DNA of 64,000 bases, taken from assembly GCA_964418745.1 (NCBI GenBank), contig CAYQMX010000031.1, positions 1-64,000 on the forward strand, written 5' to 3'. This DNA is from Scleromatobacter sp964418745. GTDB taxonomy: Bacteria > Pseudomonadota > Gammaproteobacteria > Burkholderiales > Burkholderiaceae_C. A model generated the notes under the pieces. It made no database searches. It worked only from the letters and a program-made list of their open reading frames with translations, and had not been told where the DNA came from. Of the stretch, positions 59,152 to 64,000 are shown one piece after another. Each line of letters begins with the position of its first letter. The stretch's first letter is position 1. A program made the translations under genes and the position numbers.

Positions 59152-60441
59152 TCACGCCTTCGCCCACGCCTGGGCGCGGCCGCGTGCTGTCAGACGTACG
59201 AGCCGGAAGTGCCCGTAGAGATGCGAGGGTGGATATGCCCCGCCCCTTCGTCGCCTGACCTTGTACTTGGCCCGCAACCACCGGCGCAACCGCGGTGCGG
59301 TGTAGTTGTCGAGCGCCCGATACGCCTGCGTGACGGTGCCTACACTGAAGTAGTTCGCCCAGCCGCGTAGCGCGCGATTCAACTGCTCCACCTTCTCCGT
59401 GGTCTCTCGCCAACCCGTCCTCCGGTCGGTCAGGTCATGAGCCTTTTCGACCATGCGGCGGATGCTCTTCTTCGACGGCCACAGGCCCAGTCGGGCCTTG
59501 CCGGTCGTCTTCGAATACAGCCGCCCGAACGTGTAGCCCTGGAAGTCGAACTGTCCGTCCGGGATCTTGCAGATTCGTGTCTTCTCCTCGTTGACCGTCA
59601 GCTTGAGCTTGCCCATGATCTCGCGCAGTCGCTGCAATGCCTCTTCGGCCTTGCCCTTCCTGCACAGGATCACGAGATCGTCGGCGTAGGTCACGATTCG
59701 ACTGCCAAGGCTTCGCTCCAGCCCGAGCTGCTTCCAGCCCAACACGAACCTGCGCATGTACAGATTGGCCAGTAGAGGTGAGATGGGCGAGCCCTGCGGG
59801 ATGCCTCTCCGTTGATCCTTGGCTTCGGTCGTGCGTGTCTTGTGGCCTCGATCGTCGGTCTCTTCGACGGCGCATTCCAGCCACATCTTGATCAGATGCA
59901 GCACACGCGCGTCCACGATGCGCCGCGCGAGCGACAACATCAGCTCGGCGTGCGGGATGCTCCCGAAGTAGTCCGCGAGGTCGGCGTCCACGACGTCCGG
60001 GTGGCCATGGAACAGCAGGTCATTCACGACGAGCACTGCCTGCTGGGCGTTGCAGCCCGGCCGATAGGCGTATTGCTCGGATGGAAGGTCTGCTTCGAAG
60101 ATCGGCTCCAGCACCAGCATCGCTGCCGTCATGCAGACCCGGTCTCGCAACGTCGAAATACCCAGCGGCCTGAGCTTGCCGTTGGCTTTCGGGATGAACA
60201 CTCTTCTGATGGGATCCGGCCGGTAGCTCTCCTGCCGGAGCGCAAGCGCCAGTTCGCCGAGCCACTGCTGCACGCCGTACGCCTCGACATCCGCGAAGTC
60301 CTGGCCGTCCACGCCCGGTGCGCCCTTGTTGGAGCGGCACTGGGCCCAGGCATGGGCCAGGATGTCCTCGCGGCTGATCTTGTCGTACAGCGCGTAGAAG
60401 CGGTAGCCGGCTTCAGCCTTCGCTTTCGCGTGTAACGCCAT
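59152..60441 (-). CDS. ltrA: Group II intron reverse transcriptase/maturase
   Basis: The 429-residue protein splices and reverse-transcribes its host intron. RT motifs in order: KGAPGVDGQDF, RRVFIPKANGKLRPLGI, YAYRPGCNAQQAVL, DVVDADLADYFGSIPH, RRGIPQGSPISPLLANLYM and the catalytic YADD near residue 250 (IVTYADDLVILC). Next are RT7 FDFQGYTFGRL, the maturase domain X around LNRALRGWANYFSVG, and a basic C-tail. No H-N-H endonuclease domain is visible. The ATG at 60441 lies inside the intron and the stop is just before domain V. All catalytic residues are present, so the intron may still be mobile. Confidence 0.94.
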   Translation of the reverse strand: MALHAKAKAEAGYRFYALYDKISREDILAHAWAQCRSNKGAPGVDGQDFADVEAYGVQQWLGELALALRQESYRPDPIRRVFIPKANGKLRPLGISTLRDRVCMTAAMLVLEPIFEADLPSEQYAYRPGCNAQQAVLVVNDLLFHGHPDVVDADLADYFGSIPHAELMLSLARRIVDARVLHLIKMWLECAVEETDDRGHKTRTTEAKDQRRGIPQGSPISPLLANLYMRRFVLGWKQLGLERSLGSRIVTYADDLVILCRKGKAEEALQRLREIMGKLKLTVNEEKTRICKIPDGQFDFQGYTFGRLYSKTTGKARLGLWPSKKSIRRMVEKAHDLTDRRTGWRETTEKVEQLNRALRGWANYFSVGTVTQAYRALDNYTAPRLRRWLRAKYKVRRRRGGAYPPSHLYGHFRLVRLTARGRAQAWAKA

Positions 60442-60978
60442 CTGCAGCTTCTGAACACTTGGGGGAGTTGATAGGTTGCCCAGTCTCCAGGTCCTTCGCT
60501 ACTTGCTGCGTCCGTCTTGAACTGCGGCCCCTTCCCTCCACCGGCATTACCCGGCTTCGTCGGTACTACGAGCCTCTCCGCCACCCTGCAGCGCCCGGCC
60601 ATGCCGTCACCGGTCTCCGGTTGGTCGTCCCCGACCACGCCACAGGGCTTCCCGTGTTGCGCGCGCTTTCCTTGTGTACGTGCTGTCGCCACTACCCCGG
60701 CACAGCCACTGGCGGTACTGCTTCGCTCATCCGTCCAGTGATGTCAACCGTCCCCGAAAGGGTCGTCGGGTCGGCCTGTGCATCGTCAATTTCGAGGCTT
60801 GCTCAGCGTTCACTCGCGTTACGGCCCGCACACTCGCGCTGCCACCAATTCGTGGCACGCTACCCGAAGGCTTCAGACATTTCGTCACCTCCATGTCTGC
60901 TCCGGTTGCTTCCGGCCGGAGCGGTGGCCGGGTGGGACTTGCACCCACTGGAAAGCGCCGCCTTATCACGGCGCACAC

Positions 60979-61527
60979 CCATAGCCGACCCTCGCTTCCC
61001 GAATTCAGGCGCCGCATAGCTGACGCTCGCCCCGTCGAGCAGCGGATGCCCGGTTCGCTACATTGGGCGACGTTCACCGGGCAGGTTGTGCGCCTTGAAG
61101 GCGACATTCATGGCCCGCGAGGTGCTTCACGCGCCATGTCCTGGCAGACCGCGGGAGGTTTTCGACCTATGCACATCGCCGGTGCGTGCGTCGTTCTGCG
61201 TTGGAGTGAGGTGAGTCGCGTTGTCAGTCTCGCATGAGCCCTTGGGCAGGCCCCGCAGGTCGTCATTCCGGCATCGGGCAATCAGGCCCGCGCAGTAAGC
61301 CGCCTTACAGCCTCCCCCTCGGACTATCGGCAAAAGGCCAAGACTTTGAAGTGCCAGATCTCCAAACCGCGATGGCTCGTGATGCAGGCGAGCCCCAACC
61401 TGGAAGCCGTGCTGGCACAACGAAACCCTGCCGAGTGGGCAGGTGGTCATCGCTGCCAGGGAGTCGTCACAACCAGTACGGAGTTGAACCGGGGCTCATA
61501 ATTCTATTGAAGTGATCATAACTTCGC
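60979..61527. other. Non-coding stretch on the 5' exon side of the intron
   Basis: No gene is supported in these 549 bases. The segment next to the intron (60979-60991) carries the exon-binding sequences. The rest is of mixed composition and could be a relic of the intron's earlier host locus or of other mobile DNA. Confidence 0.45.
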
Positions 61528-61555
61528 TAAAGAGCAATCTCTGAGGCGCCGAAAA
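61528..61555 (+). promoter_or_regulatory. Sigma-28-like promoter of the cheW-chemoreceptor operon
   Basis: TAAA at 61528-61531 and GCCGAAAA at 61548-61555 (seven of eight bases of GCCGATAA) resemble the flagellar sigma promoter, but the gap is 16 rather than 15 bases. It lies 65 bp upstream of cheW. Confidence 0.55.
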
Positions 61556-61620
61556 GGCGTTATGACGCGGCCATTGAGGGCCGGCTCACTGGCGCAGTGC
61601 GCCGAAAGGATCCTCCCGAC

Positions 61621-62133
61621 ATGACTGCTTTCACCAATGTGGAATCGAACGCTCTGCGGGAAGCCTGCCCTTCGCTGGCTGCCGCCGCCGGCGAATACCT
61701 GAGCTTCCGCCTGGGCGCCGAGGAGTACGGCATAGACATCCTGCGAGTGCAGGAGATCCGCAGTTTTGAGGAGCCTACGCGAATTGCGGGCGCTCCGGGC
61801 AGCGTCTGCGGGGTCGTCAACCTGCGCGGCACGATCGTGCCGATCGTGGACTTGCGCACGTGCTTCGGCATCGATGCCAAGAACGACGCGGCGACAGTCA
61901 CTGTCGTGGTGAACACGCAGCGACGCACGGTCGGCGTGGTGGTCGACTCGGTGTCCGACGTCGTCGCCCTCGGTCATGACCAAATCCGCCCTGTGCCGGC
62001 GTTCAATTCCACGCTCGGCACCGCGCACTTGAGCGGCATCGGAACCGTGCGCCAGGGAGAACAAGAACGCACGCTGATCCTTATGAACATCGAGCAACTG
62101 CTGCTCCAGGCCGATGTCGGCCTGAGCGACTGA
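61621..62133 (+). CDS. cheW: Chemotaxis coupling protein CheW
   Basis: CheW bridges chemoreceptors and the kinase CheA. From ATG 61621 the product is 170 residues, the normal size. Core motifs: YLSFRLGAEEYGIDILRVQE, VNLRGTIVPIVDLRTCFGI and VGVVVDSVSDVVALG, ending LILMNIEQLL. An alternative upstream start adds eight residues. It is followed 19 bp later by a chemoreceptor gene, with which it must be co-transcribed. No cheA is nearby, so this is an auxiliary receptor-CheW module feeding a kinase encoded elsewhere. Confidence 0.94.
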   Translation: MTAFTNVESNALREACPSLAAAAGEYLSFRLGAEEYGIDILRVQEIRSFEEPTRIAGAPGSVCGVVNLRGTIVPIVDLRTCFGIDAKNDAATVTVVVNTQRRTVGVVVDSVSDVVALGHDQIRPVPAFNSTLGTAHLSGIGTVRQGEQERTLILMNIEQLLLQADVGLSD

Positions 62134-62152
62134 CACCACAAGAGGTCGTCCC

Positions 62153-63859
62153 ATGAATATCAACACCATGACCGTGCGCGCGAGGCTGGCGCTGGCATTC
62201 GGGCTGCTGACCGCCATGTTGCTGGTCGTCGCAGGGCTGTCTCTGAAGTCCCTCGGGGCATCCAACGAGCGGTTCGCTTCCTTTGTCCACGGCATCAACG
62301 CCCGAGCACAGATGGCCGCAGACGTTCGAACCGCCGTCGATCGGCGCGCGATTGCAGTACGCAACCTTGTGCTTGTCACCAAGGCGGAGGACTTGGCCGC
62401 CGAGAAGGAGGCGGTAACGCAGGCTCACTCGGACGTGCAAGAGCGCCTGGTCAAACTCAAGGAGATGGGAAATGTCCCCGGCGTGTCTGAGGAAGTGCGA
62501 ACGAAGATTGGCGCGATCGACGCCGTCGAACAGGAATACAGGCCCATTGCGCTGGCGATCGTGAAGCTGGCGCTCGACGGCAAGCACGATGAAGCCATCG
62601 CCAAGATGAACGACGATTGTCGCCCCCACTTGGCCGCGCTGGTCAAGGCGGCCAACGACTACAAAGCCTTCACGAAAGAACGAGAAGAAAAGCTGGTCGA
62701 AGAAGCCGCGGCGGCCTATGACACTCAGCGCAACGTGTTGATGGCCGTTTGCCTGGCAGCAGTGCTGGCTGCAGCCGTGGCCGGCGTCCTGATCGTGCGA
62801 AGCCTGTCGCGTGCTCTCGGCGCGGAGCCGGCCGAATTGGGTGCCGCCGCCCAGCGTGTGGCCAAGGGAGATCTGGCACCCATCCCAGGAGCCCACGCGG
62901 CGCCGGCTGGCAGTGTCCTGGCTTCGCTTGGCGACATGCAAGCGAGCCTCGCAGCCATCGTCGGGCAAGTGCGCGGCGCTTCGGAGTCCATCGCGACGGG
63001 TTCTGCCCAGATCGCCTCGGGCAATGCCGACCTGAGCCAGCGCACCGAAGAGCAGGCCAGCGCGCTGCAGCAGACTGCAGCGACTATGGACGAGCTTGGC
63101 TCGACGGTACGCAACAACGCCAACAACGCCAAGCAGGCGAATCAACTGGCGTCCAGCGCGAGCGACGTGGCGATGAAGGGCGGCGATGTTGTCTCCCGCG
63201 TCGTCGACACGATGAAGGGAATCAACGAGGGCAGCAAGCGTATCGCCGACATCATCGGCGTGATCGATGGAATCGCGTTCCAGACCAACATCCTGGCGCT
63301 GAATGCCGCCGTCGAAGCCGCGCGCGCCGGTGAACAAGGCCGTGGATTCGCGGTGGTCGCCACCGAAGTCCGCAATCTGGCTCAGCGCAGCGCGCAAGCG
63401 GCCAAGGAGATCAAGGGCCTCATCAACAGCAGCGTCGAGCAGGTCGAGCAAGGCACAACCCTGGTCGATGAGGCCGGCCGCACCATGAACGAGATCGTCG
63501 GCTCGATCCGGCGCGTCAGTGACATCGTGGGCGAAATCAGCGCTGCGAGCACCGAACAGAGCTCTGGGGTATCGCAGGTCGGCCAGGCCGTCACGCAGAT
63601 GGATCAAGTCACCCAGCAAAACGCTGCCCTGGTCGAGGAAAGCGCCGCTGCCGCCGAGAGTCTGCGCCAGCAGGCGAGCCGCCTGGTGGAAGCCGTTGCC
63701 GTCTTCAAGCTCGGCGATCAGGGTCTCTCCTCGGGTTTCGTAGGCCAGCCAAACAAGCCTCCCGCCAAGGCATCGCCGGTCCGTGTTCCCGCAACCTCGA
63801 CGCGCCAGGAACCGAGCGCCCTTCACAGCGTCAGCGCCGGAGACTGGGCGGCCCATTGA
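62153..63859 (+). CDS. Methyl-accepting chemotaxis protein (Tar-like)
   Basis: The 568-residue chemoreceptor has TM1 near residues 9-31, a periplasmic four-helix domain of about 160 residues (4HB type), TM2 near 193-214, HAMP, and the signalling tip NAAVEAARAGEQGRGFAVV. Methylation sites lie in the EEQASALQQTAATMDELGST and AALVEESAAAAESL regions. The C-terminus ends SAGDWAAH, a degenerate form of the aromatic CheR-docking tail. It is the second gene of the cheW operon. It is close kin to the two other receptors in the window, especially in the signalling domain. Confidence 0.95.
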   Translation: MNINTMTVRARLALAFGLLTAMLLVVAGLSLKSLGASNERFASFVHGINARAQMAADVRTAVDRRAIAVRNLVLVTKAEDLAAEKEAVTQAHSDVQERLVKLKEMGNVPGVSEEVRTKIGAIDAVEQEYRPIALAIVKLALDGKHDEAIAKMNDDCRPHLAALVKAANDYKAFTKEREEKLVEEAAAAYDTQRNVLMAVCLAAVLAAAVAGVLIVRSLSRALGAEPAELGAAAQRVAKGDLAPIPGAHAAPAGSVLASLGDMQASLAAIVGQVRGASESIATGSAQIASGNADLSQRTEEQASALQQTAATMDELGSTVRNNANNAKQANQLASSASDVAMKGGDVVSRVVDTMKGINEGSKRIADIIGVIDGIAFQTNILALNAAVEAARAGEQGRGFAVVATEVRNLAQRSAQAAKEIKGLINSSVEQVEQGTTLVDEAGRTMNEIVGSIRRVSDIVGEISAASTEQSSGVSQVGQAVTQMDQVTQQNAALVEESAAAAESLRQQASRLVEAVAVFKLGDQGLSSGFVGQPNKPPAKASPVRVPATSTRQEPSALHSVSAGDWAAH

Positions 63860-63928
63860 GGCCAGGCTGCGCCTGCCCGGTGACGTTTGCATCGGTTGTA
63901 AAGGCAGGCGCGTTCGACGAGATTCATC

Positions 63929-64000
63929 ATGAACCAAGAGGCTTCCTCATCGCCCGGGCCGGATGTCGCCTGGATTCTTCCTGGTAGTCACGGCTCCCCG
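63929..64000 (+). CDS. Possible start of a gene cut by the window end
   Basis: ATG 63929 opens MNQEASSSPGPDVAWILPGS and continues without stop to the window edge (24 codons). A weak GAG ribosome site is present and it follows the chemoreceptor by 69 bp. Too little is visible to assign a family. Confidence 0.35.
   Translation, partial: MNQEASSSPGPDVAWILPGSHGSP

Larger units (their letters stand above)
59053..60978 (-). mobile_element. Group II intron
   Basis: A complete intron on the minus strand. The 5' end GTGTGCGCC at 60978 fits the GUGYG rule and GGGTGCAAGTCCCAC lies about 35 nt inside, as in other bacterial group II introns. The RT gene occupies domain IV, and a 33-nt domain V (59107-59139) follows it. 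The 3' end is uncertain by about 15 bases (59053 to 59067). Exon pairing is plausible: intron GCCGACCC (60768-60775) complements exon GGGTCGGC, and TCGTAG (60566-60571) can pair with exon CTATGG. Confidence 0.85.

Noticed and set aside
59152..60441. Retron or diversity-generating retroelement
   Set aside because: The RT has a maturase domain X, is followed by domain V and sits in an intron with a GTGTG start; no msr/msd or template/variable repeats were seen.
60727..61107. 126-codon minus-strand frame across the intron 5' boundary
   Set aside because: It overlaps the structured domain I of the group II intron and its translation has no domain; such frames are common spurious calls in introns.
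61470..61500. tRNA-like GTTGAACC segment
   Set aside because: Flanking bases cannot form a T-stem or acceptor stem, so no tRNA gene is supported.

Overview
The window is GC-rich chromosomal DNA (I judge about 70% G+C by eye) from a betaproteobacterium, most probably of the Burkholderiales (Rubrivivax/Leptothrix/Roseateles-like lineage). This is inferred from gene content and order: homodimeric E1 aceE followed by lipoyl aceF, a FixL/FixJ-like pair beside folD, a compact recC-recB-recD cluster, paired aat-bpt N-end-rule transferases, and several methyl-accepting chemotaxis proteins. No rRNA and no intact tRNA gene was found.

Layout. 1-3,040 (minus): start of aceF and all of aceE. 3,225-12,844 (plus): PAS sensor kinase, FixJ-type regulator ending in a clear intrinsic terminator, folD, M3 oligopeptidase, exported DUF4124-glutaredoxin, aat-bpt with a GTGA overlap, and an exported DUF2807 protein. 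12,966-21,976 (plus): recC, recB, recD. 21,998-26,501 (minus): exported amidohydrolase, a chemoreceptor with an excellent sigma-28 promoter, and a DUF445 membrane protein. 26,597-33,736: Suv3-type RNA helicase, cupin, zeta-class GST, glycine-zipper protein, a tiny four-cysteine protein, a PDZ protein, a second chemoreceptor and TruC. 33,994-39,507 (plus): GDSL esterase, anchored EF-hand-like protein, an oversized Lnt-like protein, then a cupin-type XRE regulator with GNAT. 39,486-47,952: truncated metallo-beta-lactamase gene, D-2-hydroxyacid dehydrogenase, ferritin-like protein, ParB-like/SulP operon, small hypotheticals, a FemAB/CelD-type acyltransferase and a GT2 glycosyltransferase.

About 48,080-61,520 looks like an accessory island. 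It opens with a minus-strand terminator, a 19-bp block matching the 3' end of a tRNA (CCA, acceptor strand, T-stem strand), and a tyrosine integrase broken by a 7-bp tandem duplication and lacking its N-terminus. An AlpA-like regulator follows, then a two-gene operon of exported proteins (one with Sel1 repeats), then the most unusual locus: two tandem exported paralogues (one a lipoprotein) transcribed divergently from an 885-residue protein that joins an OmpR-type winged helix, an apparently active Ser/Thr kinase, one membrane helix and a long helical repeat region. I interpret this as a membrane-tethered kinase/transcription factor controlling its exported neighbours; that link is inference. 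A complete group II intron (RT/maturase, domain V, 5' GTGTG start) closes the island.

From 61,528 chemotaxis resumes with cheW and a third chemoreceptor behind a sigma-28-like promoter. All three chemoreceptor loci carry such promoters, which implies flagellar-regulon control. The last 72 bases may begin another gene.
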